Source: Arthrobacter sp. ISL-5 (GTDB lineage Bacteria > Actinomycetota > Actinomycetes > Actinomycetales > Micrococcaceae). Taken from it: DNA of 64,000 nucleotides. Positions 26,584 through 36,420 of the stretch are shown one piece after another. Position 1 is the stretch's first letter; every line of letters starts with the position of its first letter. The position numbers and the translations under genes were made by a program. The stretch lies in the NCBI RefSeq assembly GCF_018613835.1, contig NZ_JAGGPM010000006.1, forward strand, positions 124,001 to 188,000. Reading direction: 5' to 3'. The notes beneath the pieces were generated by a model. It searched no databases. It was given only the letters and a program-made list of their open reading frames with translations, and was not told the origin of the DNA.

Positions 26584-26611
26584 TGGCGAACTAGGCATGC
26601 CGACACAACGA

Positions 26612-26652
26612 AGTCCGGTGGCTGCCGGCCTGGTGCCGGCAGCCATTGGACT
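26612..26652. terminator. Hairpin terminator after the universal stress gene
   Basis: An 11-bp perfect stem (TGGCTGCCGGC at 26619-26629, complement at 26635-26645, loop CTGGT) is extended by AGTCC/GGACT at 26612-26616 and 26648-26652. It lies between convergent genes and can serve both. Confidence 0.75.
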
Positions 26653-26710
26653 GGTGGCGGAACTGCTTGGAATTATGCAGCGTCACTCGTGATCGTTGAG
26701 GCCGGAGCTC

Positions 26711-28996
26711 CTATCGGTTCGCTACGGTGGTGGGTCCCGCGGTGCCGCCGACGCTGGACTCAATCCAGACGGTGCCGGGGTTGCGGGTTCCGGCGGCGGC
26801 GTTGCGCAGCCGGAGGATGTATTCGCCGCCGGTTGCCGGTGCCACAGCTGCGGTGACGCTTACGCGCCCCAGGACGGGTCCGGACAGGCTGCCCGAGTGG
26901 ATGGTGATCACGCTGCCAACCGCGCTGCCGGTGCCGCTGATCCGGAGATCGCCGGTCTTCCACTGCGCCAAGCCGATCGTCACCCGGTCCGCAACCGGCG
27001 TCACCTTGACCTCGTCGGTCCGGACGTCAGTGCCCACGGCGACCGTCAGCCTGAAGGTGAGAGGGCTGTTGGTCATCGGGTACTTGAAGACCGGCAGGCT
27101 GAACGTGGGCTTCAGGGTGGTCGCGCCGCTGAGTGTGACCGCGTTCGGGTCGGTTGCCCCGGACAGGACCTGCTCCCACCGGTAGGTAGCGCCGGCTGAG
27201 GTGGAGCCGGTGCCGTCCAACGTGACGGTGGTGGCGGTGGTACGGCGTGCGACGGTCTGATCCGGACCGGCCATGGCTACCAGGGCACCCTGGACGGTCA
27301 CGGGAGCGGTCTTCTCGGATTCGGGGCCCATGCCGTTGGTGTTGCTGGCCCTGACTGTGAACTCGTAAGCGGTGTCACCATTGAGTCCGTCATAGACCAG
27401 GGTGGTGACGTCGCCGGCGACCGTCTTGGGGGCGCCGAACGGCGCGCCGTCCGCGGTGTAGGCCTGGACCGTGTAGCCGGTGATGGTCAGTCCCGCAGCG
27501 CCCGGGTCCGGAGCCGTCCAGGACAGGGTGGCCGTCCCTTGGCCGGCAGTGGAGGCGGAGAAGACCGGTGCTGCCGGAACGGGATCGTTGGTGATGCTGA
27601 ACGTGACTTCTCCGGTCTCGGAGGTGTTGCCGGAAGGATCAATGGCCACGAACTTCAGCGTGCTGGTCTGGGCGATGTCCATCGGCCCCGTGTAGAGCTC
27701 TGCACCGTCGGCGAGGACGCCACCCGCAAGGAGGACCTCGGACCCGTCGAGGGTGTAGTAGATTTCTGCGCCCGATTCGCTGGCGGTCAGAGTCACCTTC
27801 TGGGCAACCGGGGAGGTTCCGCCGTTGGGAGAAGCCGTCACGGTAGGCGCCGTGGTGTCTGTCTCCGGAATGGCATGGGCGGCAGGGAAGGTCTCGCCGA
27901 CGCTGCTCATGCCGACGACGTAGACGTCATACTCTTCCGCATTGGACAGGCCGGTGATCGTGGTGCCCGTGGCTCCAGCCCCGGAAATCCGCTTGCCGAT
28001 TTCCACCTTCTCGTTATTCGTCTCGGTCTTGCCGACTGCCACTGCCCGGTAGCCCGTGATGGCGGGGGTGCCGGGGATGGCCTCGGCCGGGGTCCAGTTC
28101 ACCTTGAGGCCGGTCGACGTCTTGGCGGCGGTGATGCTGGACGGTGCGGGCGGTCCGGACTGCAGGGGGCCGTTGGGGCAGCCGCCCATTCCGGGGCCGC
28201 CCGGTTCGCCGTACTCGGCAATGGTCAGGCCCTGGCGGTTGGCATCTGCGTCTTCAAACTCCCATGCCATGGCGCGTTCGCCGAGCCCTGCGTTTGCAGC
28301 AATTTCTGCGTTGGCGGCATCGTCGAAGACATAGGTGGCGGTGAAAGTGTCTCCCGCGAATTCAAGGCTGGAAGAGTAGCCGCCCTTGTCCGAGGGCGTC
28401 AGGGGGCCGGGGATGGCCCGGATGTCGCGGCGGCCGACGCTGGTGTCCTTCAGCGCCGGCTCGATGATGCGCTGCTCCATCTGGGCGCGATTGACTCCGC
28501 TGCCCACGTGTCCCTTGACGGTGATTGTGTCGCCGCTGAGTTCGGAATCTCCGGTCACATAGGTGTCCTGAACCGTCGTTTCGCCGACGGTGGTTGTTCC
28601 GAACTTCATGGAGACGACGTCGCCGGGACGGATGTCGGGGGTGACGTTGAGCCCGGTACCGGCGCCCCAGCAGACACCGCCGGGGTGGTTGACCTCAAAC
28701 GCGACGCCGCCGGCATCGACCACGGCCTCGGCGGAGCCGGTGATCTTGCCTGCCCGCTTGACCTCGAGGGTGGCGGTCTCGCCGGCGTGGCCCTCGTAGC
28801 CCTCGATGGAGACGAAGTCGCGGTCGGGGAAGACAACGATGTTGTCCGGGAAAGTGGGTACGGCCGCGTTGGCGGCCGGGATGGCAAACATGGAGGTTGA
28901 GCAGATGACGGCCGAAACGGTGGCAATGATTCCGGCCCTGCGGGTCCCGGGAAGGCGAGAAGTGTGCGCTCCCGGCTCGTTCTGTGCTGATTTCAT
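26711..28996 (-). CDS. Secreted multidomain protein with fibronectin type III, chitobiase-C-like and PKD-like modules
   Basis: A 761-residue precursor with a Sec signal (RRAGIIATVSAVICSTSMFAIPAANA, cleavage after ANA near residue 45). A unique domain of about 235 residues follows. Next are an FN3 module (APSSITAAKTSTGLKVNW, about 290-380), a chitobiase/hexosaminidase C-terminal-like module (YYTLDG, about 385-475), a second FN3 (about 480-580), and a PKD/REJ-like module (MAGPDQTVARRTTATTVTLDG). It lacks a sortase motif or C-terminal TM helix, so it is released or held non-covalently. No catalytic domain is recognised. The promoter region contains G/C palindromes (29131-29267). Confidence 0.78.
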   Translation of the reverse strand: MKSAQNEPGAHTSRLPGTRRAGIIATVSAVICSTSMFAIPAANAAVPTFPDNIVVFPDRDFVSIEGYEGHAGETATLEVKRAGKITGSAEAVVDAGGVAFEVNHPGGVCWGAGTGLNVTPDIRPGDVVSMKFGTTTVGETTVQDTYVTGDSELSGDTITVKGHVGSGVNRAQMEQRIIEPALKDTSVGRRDIRAIPGPLTPSDKGGYSSSLEFAGDTFTATYVFDDAANAEIAANAGLGERAMAWEFEDADANRQGLTIAEYGEPGGPGMGGCPNGPLQSGPPAPSSITAAKTSTGLKVNWTPAEAIPGTPAITGYRAVAVGKTETNNEKVEIGKRISGAGATGTTITGLSNAEEYDVYVVGMSSVGETFPAAHAIPETDTTAPTVTASPNGGTSPVAQKVTLTASESGAEIYYTLDGSEVLLAGGVLADGAELYTGPMDIAQTSTLKFVAIDPSGNTSETGEVTFSITNDPVPAAPVFSASTAGQGTATLSWTAPDPGAAGLTITGYTVQAYTADGAPFGAPKTVAGDVTTLVYDGLNGDTAYEFTVRASNTNGMGPESEKTAPVTVQGALVAMAGPDQTVARRTTATTVTLDGTGSTSAGATYRWEQVLSGATDPNAVTLSGATTLKPTFSLPVFKYPMTNSPLTFRLTVAVGTDVRTDEVKVTPVADRVTIGLAQWKTGDLRISGTGSAVGSVITIHSGSLSGPVLGRVSVTAAVAPATGGEYILRLRNAAAGTRNPGTVWIESSVGGTAGPTTVANR

Positions 28997-29340
28997 GATG
29001 ACCTCATCGATCCGAGGTGCGCGATACCTTCACGCACAACCACAGAATCAATAAGTCCCCCTTGGGGAAATGCTGTACGTCCCGGAGAGTTCAAGCGCCC
29101 CCGTCCACCAATTTGACAGCACCCCTGGTCCCCCCACTAGGAGGGGGAACGGAGGGGATGACCCGCCCGCGGAATCGCCGTAACGGCAGGCATGCGAGGC
29201 TGTGATCAGTCCCTGCGGAAAGGGAGTCCCGTGCGGGGGCACGACCCCCACGGGGGTGGGCGGTCCCCTAAGGCTGGGGGATCAGGGATCCGGGGTTTCT
29301 CCAAGGGCTGCGACGGGATCCGCGCTGCCAGGGAGCCGGA
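28997..29340 (-). promoter_or_regulatory. Promoter region of the FN3 protein with two G5/C5 palindromes
   Basis: This 344-base gap holds CCCCC-ACTAGGA-GGGGG (29131-29147) and ACCCCC-AC-GGGGGT (29254-29267), plus further runs of G and C. Such C5-spacer-G5 repeats resemble LuxR-type regulator sites. They are about 135 and 255 bases upstream of the FN3 gene start, so one may be the activator site and the other auxiliary. No ORF in it is convincing. Confidence 0.5.
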
Positions 29341-29739
29341 TTAGCCCTGGCGGGCCTTCTTCGCGTCCTTCTTGGCGGCCTCGTCCTTGACGCGCTGCGC
29401 CTCGGCGCGCACTGCTGCATGCGTGGAGCGCTCGGCAACCAGCCAGGCCGGGGGAGCCTGCAGCAGCGCCGTGATTTCCGCCGTCGTCAGTGCCTCTTCG
29501 ACGCCGCCGCGGGCCAGGCCGCTGATGGAGACGTTGAGCTTCTGCGCCACCACCGGACGGGGGTGCGGGCCGTTGCGGCGCAGCTCGGCCAGCCACTCCG
29601 GCGGATTGGCCTGCAGTTCGGCGAATTCAGCGCGGGTGATGGTTGAATCCTGGAACTCCTGGGGTGTCGCGGGCAGGTAGATGCCAAGCTTCTTGGCAAC
29701 GGTGGCCGGCTTCATGGACTGGGAGTTAGCAGAGGTCAT
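29341..29739 (-). CDS. DUF5997 family protein
   Basis: A 132-residue cytosolic protein with MKPATVAKKLGIYLPATPQEFQ, NPPEWLAELRRNGPHPRPVVAQKLNVSISGLARGG and a Lys/Ala-rich tail. This pattern defines DUF5997 of actinobacteria. The tail and the SISGLARGG-VEEALTTAEI segment suggest a helical, possibly nucleic-acid-binding protein, but function is unknown. It is divergent to the LysR-ligand-domain gene with only 79 bases between starts, an arrangement I recall as recurrent in actinobacteria. Confidence 0.8.
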   Translation of the reverse strand: MTSANSQSMKPATVAKKLGIYLPATPQEFQDSTITRAEFAELQANPPEWLAELRRNGPHPRPVVAQKLNVSISGLARGGVEEALTTAEITALLQAPPAWLVAERSTHAAVRAEAQRVKDEAAKKDAKKARQG

Positions 29740-29818
29740 GCTTCAAGGGTATCTGGCTGGCCGCGCACAGCGCACCAACAGCGGCACCGGCAGGCGGTGC
29801 TGGCGGTACTGTGAAGGT

Positions 29819-30556
29819 GTGCCCGCTGAAGATGAACCCACGCTTGCCCCCGCCCCTCCGGAACCCCAGGCGCGGGAGCTCCGCTTTGCATATGTCGCCG
29901 GGGTGACTCCGGGCAAGTGGATCAGGCGCTGGGAAGAGCGGATGCCGCATGTTCCGCTGCGCTCGTTCATGTCCGACGGCGGCACGCAGCTTTCGGTGCT
30001 GCGCGACGGTTCGGCGGACCTCAGCTTTGTCCGGCTGCCCGTCGACCGCGAGGGCCTGAACGTCATTCCCCTGTATGAGGAACAGCCCGTGGTGGTGGCG
30101 CCCAAGGGCCATGAGATCTCCGTGTTTGAGGACGTGGCGCTTGAAGACCTGGCGGCAGAGACCTTCCTCGACGCCGACGAGCTCGGCGGGCCCGAGGCCG
30201 CCCTCCAGGTGGTGGCGACCGGGGCGGGCCTGCTGATCGTGCCCATGTCCGTGGCCCGGCATTTCAACGTCAAGGACACTGTGGCGCGCCGCCTCAGCGG
30301 AGCGCCCGGGACGGAGATCGCCCTGGCGTGGCCCAGCGGTTCAACGGACGAAGTGATCGAGGAGTTCATCGGCATTGTCCGTGGCAGGACTGCGCAGAGC
30401 TCGCGGCAGCCCTCGGCCCAGCAGGAGAAGCCGAAGAAGGAACCCAAGCCGGACCGCCGCGGCACCGGAGTCAAGAAGCCCAAGGTGGCCCAGCGCTACG
30501 CCCCCAACCCGGACAAGGGCCGCGGCAAGGGCTCCCGGAAAAAGGGCAAGCGCTAG
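29819..30556 (+). CDS. LysR-type substrate-binding domain protein lacking the HTH, with Lys-rich tail
   Basis: The protein of about 245 residues begins at GTG 29819. A periplasmic-binding-like LysR effector domain (residues 20-205) reads RELRFAYVAGVTPGKWIRRWEERMP, LRDGSADLSFVRLPVD, PVVVAPKGHEI and AGLLIVPMSVARHF. No winged-HTH precedes it; upstream in-frame codons run into the divergent gene. The C-terminal 45 residues are very basic (KPKKEPKPDRRG, KGRGKGSRKKGKR) and may bind nucleic acid instead. It may sense a small molecule and act with DUF5997. Confidence 0.78.
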   Translation: MPAEDEPTLAPAPPEPQARELRFAYVAGVTPGKWIRRWEERMPHVPLRSFMSDGGTQLSVLRDGSADLSFVRLPVDREGLNVIPLYEEQPVVVAPKGHEISVFEDVALEDLAAETFLDADELGGPEAALQVVATGAGLLIVPMSVARHFNVKDTVARRLSGAPGTEIALAWPSGSTDEVIEEFIGIVRGRTAQSSRQPSAQQEKPKKEPKPDRRGTGVKKPKVAQRYAPNPDKGRGKGSRKKGKR

Positions 30557-30614
30557 ATAAGGCCGTTCCTGATGGCGCTGACGGATGCCGAACCGCCGAG
30601 CGTAGGCTGGCGGC

Positions 30615-31079
30615 ATGATCGATCCGGAAGACTCCGCCGAACCGCTGCAAAGGCTGCCCCCGGGAATGCCCAGAAGATACGCCGAATACCGGCCGGCGGA
30701 CAGGCAACAGCCCGGCCCTCCGCCAACAAATGTCGGCGGCTACGACGAACTGCTAGCGCACTTCCAATCCAACGGAATGCAGTTGCCTCGGTCAGTGGAC
30801 GGCCTTGCTGCCATCGATAACCTCATCGACTCCATCGACGACAAGACCTCCCTCTCAACACTCGTCCGACCCATCGGCATGTTCTATGGAGACGTGCTCA
30901 CCCACACCATTCCAGGAGCCCACTGGGAGGTGATCCAGGAGGGATACCCACTGGTCCGGGTCACAGCCAAAACCGCGGTTGACGTGGTTCAGGTCGCCAT
31001 TCGGCGAATGGCAACCGCGGACCCGACACTCCTGCAGAACTATGCCCACGTGAAGGACCTCGTAGGGAAAGAACCGTAG
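30615..31079 (+). CDS. Uncharacterised conserved protein
   Basis: A 154-residue soluble protein. After a Pro/Arg-rich N-terminus (residues 1-40) comes an alpha/beta domain: LLAHFQSNGMQLPRSVDGLAAIDNLID, VRPIGMFYGDVLTHTIPGAHWEVI, PLVRVTAKTAVDVVQVAIRRM. It resembles small actinobacterial proteins with a fold like immunity or DUF6278-type proteins, but I cannot name the family with certainty. It stands alone. The ribosome site before ATG 30615 is weak. Confidence 0.6.
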   Translation: MIDPEDSAEPLQRLPPGMPRRYAEYRPADRQQPGPPPTNVGGYDELLAHFQSNGMQLPRSVDGLAAIDNLIDSIDDKTSLSTLVRPIGMFYGDVLTHTIPGAHWEVIQEGYPLVRVTAKTAVDVVQVAIRRMATADPTLLQNYAHVKDLVGKEP

Positions 31080-31172
31080 GCCAAGCCTAGATCGTTGAAT
31101 TGCTGGATTGTTGAACAATTCAGAAAAGTGTTGCATCCTTGAAGCAGGCACTTCAATGAGACAGGGGTCACA

Positions 31173-31931
31173 ATGCCAACGATGGACCTGAACAGTGACG
31201 TCGGGGAATCCTTCGGACGATGGACCTTGGGCGATGACCAGGCGATGTTCCGCTCGGTCACCAGCGCCAACGTCGCCTGCGGATTCCACGCGGGTGACCC
31301 CAGCGTCATCCGCAGCACCTGCCGGAAAGCCGCGGAGGCCGGCGTCGTAATCGGAGCGCACGTGGGCTACCGCGATCTCGCGGGCTTTGGCCGCCGCTTC
31401 CTGGACATCGACCCCAACGAGCTGGCCGATGACGTGGTCTACCAGATCGGCGCGCTGCAGGCACTGGCCGCAGCGGAGGGGGCGCGGGTCAAATACGTCA
31501 AGCCGCACGGCGGCCTCTACAACGCCATCGTCCACCACACTGCGCAGGCACGGGCCGTCGTCGACGCCGTCAAGTCCGTGGACCCCGGACTGCCCATCAT
31601 GGGCCTCCCGGGCTCCGAGGTGCTGCGCCTGGCCGAGGCCGCCGGCTTGCGGGCCGTTCCGGAGGCATTCGCGGACCGGGCCTACACCCCCGAGGGCACG
31701 CTGGTCTCCCGCTCGCTGCCCGGATCCGTCCTGGAAGATCCGGCACAGGTGGCGGAGCACGTCCTCCGGATGGCCACCGAATCCGCCGTCCGCGCTGTGG
31801 ACGGCTCCATCCTCAAAATCCGGGCCGAGAGCATCTGCGTCCATGGCGACTCTTCCGGCGCCGTGGCGATGGCCGCCGCGGTGAAATCGGCCCTCAGCGG
31901 GGCGGGCGTCAGCCTCGCCGCGTTTGCCTGA
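31173..31931 (+). CDS. pxpA: 5-oxoprolinase subunit A (LamB/YcsF family)
   Basis: A 252-residue protein with the family hallmarks [49 protein letters not shown] and [11 protein letters not shown]; metal- and substrate-binding Asp and His lie in these. PxpA with PxpB and PxpC converts 5-oxoproline (pyroglutamate) plus ATP to glutamate. It is the first gene of a three-gene operon, 98 nt before the pxpBC fusion. Full length, with the expected C-terminal [11 protein letters not shown] motif. Confidence 0.9.
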   Translation: MPTMDLNSDVGESFGRWTLGDDQAMFRSVTSANVACGFHAGDPSVIRSTCRKAAEAGVVIGAHVGYRDLAGFGRRFLDIDPNELADDVVYQIGALQALAAAEGARVKYVKPHGGLYNAIVHHTAQARAVVDAVKSVDPGLPIMGLPGSEVLRLAEAAGLRAVPEAFADRAYTPEGTLVSRSLPGSVLEDPAQVAEHVLRMATESAVRAVDGSILKIRAESICVHGDSSGAVAMAAAVKSALSGAGVSLAAFA

Positions 31932-32029
31932 CCGTGTTTGCCAGATTGTCGCAGCGTGTCCGCCCGAGTCCGTCCCCGCAGGACACCGCAACTCACTCCA
32001 TCACTCCAACACCCCATCCGGAGTATCAA

Positions 32030-33694
32030 ATGACCGCAACAAGTGAAACCGTGCACAGGGTGAAAACCGTACGGCCCGTCGGTACCAGGGCGGTGCTCGC
32101 CGAGCTGAGCGGGCTGCACGACGTGCTCGCGCTGCAGGCCCTGCTGCTGGAGGCTCCGCTGCCCGGGCAGCTCGACGTCCTCGCGGCGGCGGAAACCGTG
32201 ATGATCAAGGCGGAGTCGCCGGCGGCCGCGCGCCGCATGGCCGCCCTCCTGCTGGACATGGACCTTACGGCGCCGCCCCAAGCCGGCGGCGGCCTGGTGG
32301 TCATTGACACCGTGTACGACGGCGACGACCTCGCCGAAGTGGCGGCGCTGACCGGCCTGGGCAAGGACGGCGTGATCGCCGCCCACTCCGGGCAGGTCTG
32401 GACCGTGGCCTTCGGCGGGTTCGCCCCCGGGTTCGGCTACATGGTGGGCGAGAACCAGGTTCTGGAAGTTCCCCGCCGGAACTCCCCTCGCACCGCCGTT
32501 CCGGCGGGCTCGGTGGCCCTGGCCGGGAACTACTCCGCCGTGTATCCGCGCAGTTCGCCCGGCGGCTGGCAGCTGATCGGCCGGACCGGAGCGAGCATGT
32601 GGGACCTCAGCCGGCCCCAGCCCGCGCTTGCCAGGCCCGGCGACCGCGTGCAGTTCCGCCCGGTGCGCGAGGCGGTCGCCATAGCGCCGCCCGCGGCACC
32701 GGAAACAGTGCCGGAAACAGCAGGTGCCGCTGGTGCAGGCCAGGCGGCGGCCGGTCTCCGCATCCTGTCCCCGGGGCTCCAGAGCCTGATCCAGGACCTC
32801 GGCCGGCAGGGCCATGCCGCCCTGGGCGTTTCCGCCGCCGGCGCGCTCGACCGTGCATCCCTGCGCCGCGCCAACCGCCTCGTGGGCAACGGCCCTTCCG
32901 CGGCCGCCGTCGAAACCGTCGCCGGCGGGCTCCGCGTTGAAGCGGTGGGGGACCAGGTCCTGGCCGTCGCGGGTGCGCCCGCCCCGCTGACCATTGAATC
33001 GCCGTCGGACGCCGGAGAACCCGGCCGGCAGCGTACGGTGCCGGCCGCCACGGCGTTTGCCCTGCTCGACGGCGAAGTCCTGAGCATGGGTGCGCCGGAG
33101 AGCGGGTTCCGCAGCTACCTGGCCATCCGCGGCGGCGCCGACGTTGCTCCGGTGCTCGGCAGCCGGTCCACCGACACGATGTCCGGGATCGGCCCCGCGC
33201 CGCTGGCCGCCGGCCAGCTGCTCCCCGCCGGCCACGTCACCGATACCGGAGTGGTGGGAAGCCCCGAGCTCCAGCCGGAGTTCCCCGGGGCGGGCGTCAC
33301 CGAACTGGAGATCGTCCCCGGCCCGCGGGATGACTGGTTCGATGACGCGGCACTTGCCTCGCTCTGCAGCCAGTCCTGGCAGGTCACCCCGCAGTCCAAC
33401 CGCGTGGGCATGCGCCTGAAGGGCGAGCCGCTGCGGCGCAGCCGGGACGGCGAGCTTCCCAGCGAAGGGACCGTGGCCGGTGCCATCCAGATCCCCCCGG
33501 AAGGACTGCCCGTCCTGTTCCTGGCCGACCACCCCATCACCGGCGGCTACCCGGTGATCGGCGTGGTGACCGACGAGCACCTGGACCGGGCAGCCCAGGT
33601 GCCGATCGGCGGGAGCATCCGCTTCCGGATCGCCCCGCATGCCCACACCCCGCATGCCCCAACGCAACCAACAACACAAGAAGTGAGTAACTGA
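32030..33694 (+). CDS. 5-oxoprolinase subunits B and C fused (KipI-KipA type)
   Basis: A 554-residue fusion. Residues 1-215 are PxpB/KipI-like, with [32 protein letters not shown] and [12 protein letters not shown]. Residues 240-545 are PxpC/KipA-like, with [53 protein letters not shown] and [14 protein letters not shown]. The same fold forms the carboxyltransferase part of urea carboxylase. ATG 32030 has GGAG upstream. The stop overlaps the biotin carboxylase start by one base (TGATG), so the stoichiometry is probably coupled. Confidence 0.9.
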   Translation: MTATSETVHRVKTVRPVGTRAVLAELSGLHDVLALQALLLEAPLPGQLDVLAAAETVMIKAESPAAARRMAALLLDMDLTAPPQAGGGLVVIDTVYDGDDLAEVAALTGLGKDGVIAAHSGQVWTVAFGGFAPGFGYMVGENQVLEVPRRNSPRTAVPAGSVALAGNYSAVYPRSSPGGWQLIGRTGASMWDLSRPQPALARPGDRVQFRPVREAVAIAPPAAPETVPETAGAAGAGQAAAGLRILSPGLQSLIQDLGRQGHAALGVSAAGALDRASLRRANRLVGNGPSAAAVETVAGGLRVEAVGDQVLAVAGAPAPLTIESPSDAGEPGRQRTVPAATAFALLDGEVLSMGAPESGFRSYLAIRGGADVAPVLGSRSTDTMSGIGPAPLAAGQLLPAGHVTDTGVVGSPELQPEFPGAGVTELEIVPGPRDDWFDDAALASLCSQSWQVTPQSNRVGMRLKGEPLRRSRDGELPSEGTVAGAIQIPPEGLPVLFLADHPITGGYPVIGVVTDEHLDRAAQVPIGGSIRFRIAPHAHTPHAPTQPTTQEVSN

Positions 33695-35502
33695 TGCGCA
33701 AGGTCCTGATCGCCAACCGCGGTGAAATCGCCGTCCGCATTGCCCGCGCCTGCGATGACGCGGAGCTCGGCTCGGTAGCCGTGTACGCCGACGTCGACGC
33801 CGACGCGCTGCACGTTTCCGCCGCGGACGAGGCATACAGCCTCGCCGGCAACGCGCCGTCGGAAACCTACCTGGACATCGCGAAGCTGCTCCGCGTCGCG
33901 GCCGACTCCGGCGCGGACGCCGTCCACCCCGGGTACGGCTTCCTGTCCGAGAACGCTGACTTCGCGCAGGCCGTGCTGGACGCCGGACTGGTGTGGATCG
34001 GCCCGACGCCTGAGGCGATCCGGCTGCTGGGCAACAAGATCACGGCGCGGGAAATCGCCGTCCGCGCCGGCGCCCCTCTGGTGGCCGGCAGCGACGGCCC
34101 TGTGGCGACCGCCGGCGACGCCCGGGCCTTCGCCGAGGAGCACGGCCTGCCCATTGCCATCAAGGCGGCGTTCGGCGGAGGCGGACGCGGGCTGAAGGTG
34201 GTCCGCGAGATGGACCAGATCGAGGAGTCGTTCGACTCGGCAGTCCGGGAGGCCGTGGCCGCATTCGGCCGCGGCGAATGCTTCGTGGAGCGCTACCTGG
34301 ACAGGCCCCGGCACGTCGAGGCCCAGGTCCTTGCGGACATACACGGCAACGTGGTGGTGGTCGGGACGCGCGACTGCTCCCTTCAGCGCCGCCACCAGAA
34401 ACTCGTGGAGGAGGCCCCGGCGCCCTTCCTGAGCGAACAGCAGACCCGGGAAATCTACGACGCCGCCAAGGCCGTGTGCCGCGAGGCAGGCTATTCCGGT
34501 GCCGGAACGGTGGAATTCCTCGTGGCCGCGGACGGTACCGTGGCGTTCCTGGAAGTGAACACGCGCCTGCAGGTGGAGCACCCCGTCACGGAGGAGACCA
34601 CGGGAATCGACCTGGTGCAGGAACAGTTCCGGATCGCCGCGGGGGAGCAGCTGCGGTTCACTGCCGACCCGGCTCCACGGGGCCACTCCTTCGAGTTCCG
34701 GATCAACGCCGAGGACGTGGGGCGCGGCTTCCTGCCGTCCCCCGGCACGGTCGCGGAGTTCACCGGTCCCACCGGCCCCGGCGTCCGGGTCGATGCGGGG
34801 TTCGGCGCCGGCTCGCTGGTTCCGCCGCAGTTCGACTCCCTGCTCGCCAAGCTGATCGTTACCGGCGCGGACCGCCAGCAGGCCCTGCGCCGTTCCCGCC
34901 GTGCGCTCGCGGAAATGCGCATCACCGGCGTTCCCACGGTCCTGCCGTTCCACCGCGCCGTCGTCGAGGCCCCGGACTTCAGTTCAGTGGAGCGCCTCGG
35001 CGTCCACACCCGGTGGATCGAGACGGATTTCGCCGGTCAGATTCCGGCCGACGAGGCGTTCAACGCGGCTGGCCCCGGCGGTGAACGCCGCACCATCACC
35101 GTTGACGTGGACGGCAAGCGGCTGGCCGTCGGGCTTCCGGCGGCGCTGCTGGACGGCTGGGCCCGCTCCGGGCAGGGACTCCCGGACGGGTTCGACGGCG
35201 GAGCTGCCGCCGCCGGGAACACCGGCACGGCCCCCGGCGCCGCCGCCGGTTCAAACGGAGGAGCCGGAACCAACGGCAGCGTCGCCCACCCGGCTGAACT
35301 CCGCTCGCAGATGGCCGGGACCGTGGTGAAATGGCTGGTCGACGCCGGGGCACAGGTGACTGCCGGGGATCCGCTGCTGGTGCTGGAGGCCATGAAGATG
35401 GAAACCCAGGTGGCAGCGCACCGCTCGGGAACGCTCTCCGAACTGGTTGCCGTGCCGGGCGGCGTGGTCAGCGCCGGCTCCGTGGTGGGACGGATCGAGT
35501 AG
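33694..35502 (+). CDS. Biotin carboxylase with C-terminal biotin carboxyl carrier domain
   Basis: A 602-residue biotin-dependent carboxylase subunit. It has the N-terminal domain [21 protein letters not shown]-grasp [14 protein letters not shown] and [13 protein letters not shown], the catalytic segment [20 protein letters not shown], a C-terminal BC domain, a Gly/Ala-rich linker (about 495-525), and a biotinyl domain with Lys568 in EAMKMETQV. It lacks a partner carboxyltransferase of the propionyl-CoA type; the adjacent KipI-KipA fusion is the only candidate. Usually annotated accC/accA3, but its role here may be in an oxoproline or amide carboxylase complex. Confidence 0.9.
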   Translation: MRKVLIANRGEIAVRIARACDDAELGSVAVYADVDADALHVSAADEAYSLAGNAPSETYLDIAKLLRVAADSGADAVHPGYGFLSENADFAQAVLDAGLVWIGPTPEAIRLLGNKITAREIAVRAGAPLVAGSDGPVATAGDARAFAEEHGLPIAIKAAFGGGGRGLKVVREMDQIEESFDSAVREAVAAFGRGECFVERYLDRPRHVEAQVLADIHGNVVVVGTRDCSLQRRHQKLVEEAPAPFLSEQQTREIYDAAKAVCREAGYSGAGTVEFLVAADGTVAFLEVNTRLQVEHPVTEETTGIDLVQEQFRIAAGEQLRFTADPAPRGHSFEFRINAEDVGRGFLPSPGTVAEFTGPTGPGVRVDAGFGAGSLVPPQFDSLLAKLIVTGADRQQALRRSRRALAEMRITGVPTVLPFHRAVVEAPDFSSVERLGVHTRWIETDFAGQIPADEAFNAAGPGGERRTITVDVDGKRLAVGLPAALLDGWARSGQGLPDGFDGGAAAAGNTGTAPGAAAGSNGGAGTNGSVAHPAELRSQMAGTVVKWLVDAGAQVTAGDPLLVLEAMKMETQVAAHRSGTLSELVAVPGGVVSAGSVVGRIE

Positions 35503-35997
35503 CGGTGTCTGCACCTCATCGAAGCGTCGGAAGCCCCTTCTTGGGGCCCAGTCGTCAACATTCTGCTCGACGGAGGCGTGATGCTGCAGTTCGCTCAGCA
35601 CCAGCCTTCGCTTCAGGGGAGTGACAACGCCCATCCACGCACTGCTGTCAGGATCGGAAACTGACTGTTGCGACGTTGGTTCGACCGCCAACGGATCACT
35701 TCGCGGCAGAGGGCGCAGTGACGAACCGCAAGTCGTTCAGGGAGCCCGGATAGCCCCTGTTTTGGGAGGCGTGTCTTTGCAGAGAACAATGGCTGCGATT
35801 GCGCCCGCCGATGCGGACCAATGGACTTTGGAAAACTGCGGCCAGAATGGCTAAGCCTGCATCTGCTATGGGGGATGGCCCGCGCTGCACTGGTCCGTCG
35901 TTTCGACGACGGCGCAGTACCGTAGCGCCATTCCACCCCCGGTCACTCGGACAGCCATGGCGTCAGTATGCCAGTGTGCCTAAAGGGGTTTTCCTAT
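35503..35997. other. Intergenic gap, no convincing gene
   Basis: These 495 bases lie between convergent genes. GCCCC-TTCTT-GGGGC at 35533-35546 may be a weak terminator for the carboxylase operon. A 27-codon frame from ATG 35581 has GGAGG before it but no other support. GC content and codon pattern drop compared with the neighbours, so the stretch may be decayed or newly acquired DNA. Confidence 0.4.
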
Positions 35998-36420
35998 TTA
36001 ATGCGGGGCCAGCCGTTCCGCATTTTTGCTCATGCGTTCGAGGACGCTCACGGCCATGGCATACTCATCCACTCCGATGCCTTCCGTTAGCTCATGGCGG
36101 CTGGCGTCGACGATCCTGGACGCCTCGGTGTGCAGGGCCCAGCCGTCGTTGGTGAGGGTGAGGCGGCCATCCAGCAGGAACACAAGCTCCCTCCGAACCA
36201 GCGCGGCCATGTCCCTCTCCTGCGCGGCACCGCCGTTGGCTGCGCTGAAAGGGCGTAGGACGTCCGCCAGTTCGACGGGTGTGATGGGGCCAGAGCTCAA
36301 CGTATTGAGGACCTGCCACTGTCTTCTGCTCAGATGGAGGCGCGCGAGGGTGGAATCAAGGTGTGTCTCCAGCGCCGCATCCAGCCGCTTGACCCAGTAT
36401 CCGATAGGCCTATTCACCAT
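35998..36420 (-). CDS. MarR-family transcriptional regulator
   Basis: A 140-residue winged-helix protein. It has dimerising helix IGYWVKRLDAALETHLDSTLARLHLSRRQWQVLNTL, recognition region ITPVELADVL with SAANGGAAQERDMAALVRRELV, and the wing VFLLDGRLTLTNDGWALHTEA. ATG 36420 is chosen for its GGGGGAGG site and family length; further in-frame codons upstream are unlikely. It is divergent to the DUF6421 gene, which it may control. MarR proteins commonly respond to phenolics or oxidants. Confidence 0.82.
   Translation of the reverse strand: MVNRPIGYWVKRLDAALETHLDSTLARLHLSRRQWQVLNTLSSGPITPVELADVLRPFSAANGGAAQERDMAALVRRELVFLLDGRLTLTNDGWALHTEASRIVDASRHELTEGIGVDEYAMAVSVLERMSKNAERLAPH

Noticed and set aside
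27539..28900. 453-codon plus-strand frame opposite the FN3 protein
   Set aside because: Gly/Val/Arg-rich antisense translation without domains; the minus-strand frame has signal peptide and FN3 modules.
31173..35502. Allophanate hydrolase / urea carboxylase annotation for the KipI-KipA fusion
   Set aside because: The LamB/YcsF (PxpA) partner defines the 5-oxoprolinase set; no amidase domain of allophanate hydrolase is present. The urea-carboxylase link is kept only as a hypothesis in the findings.
35581..35664. 27-codon frame with GGAGG before its ATG in the gap after the carboxylase gene
   Set aside because: Only the ribosome site supports it; the peptide has no feature and lies between convergent genes without a promoter.
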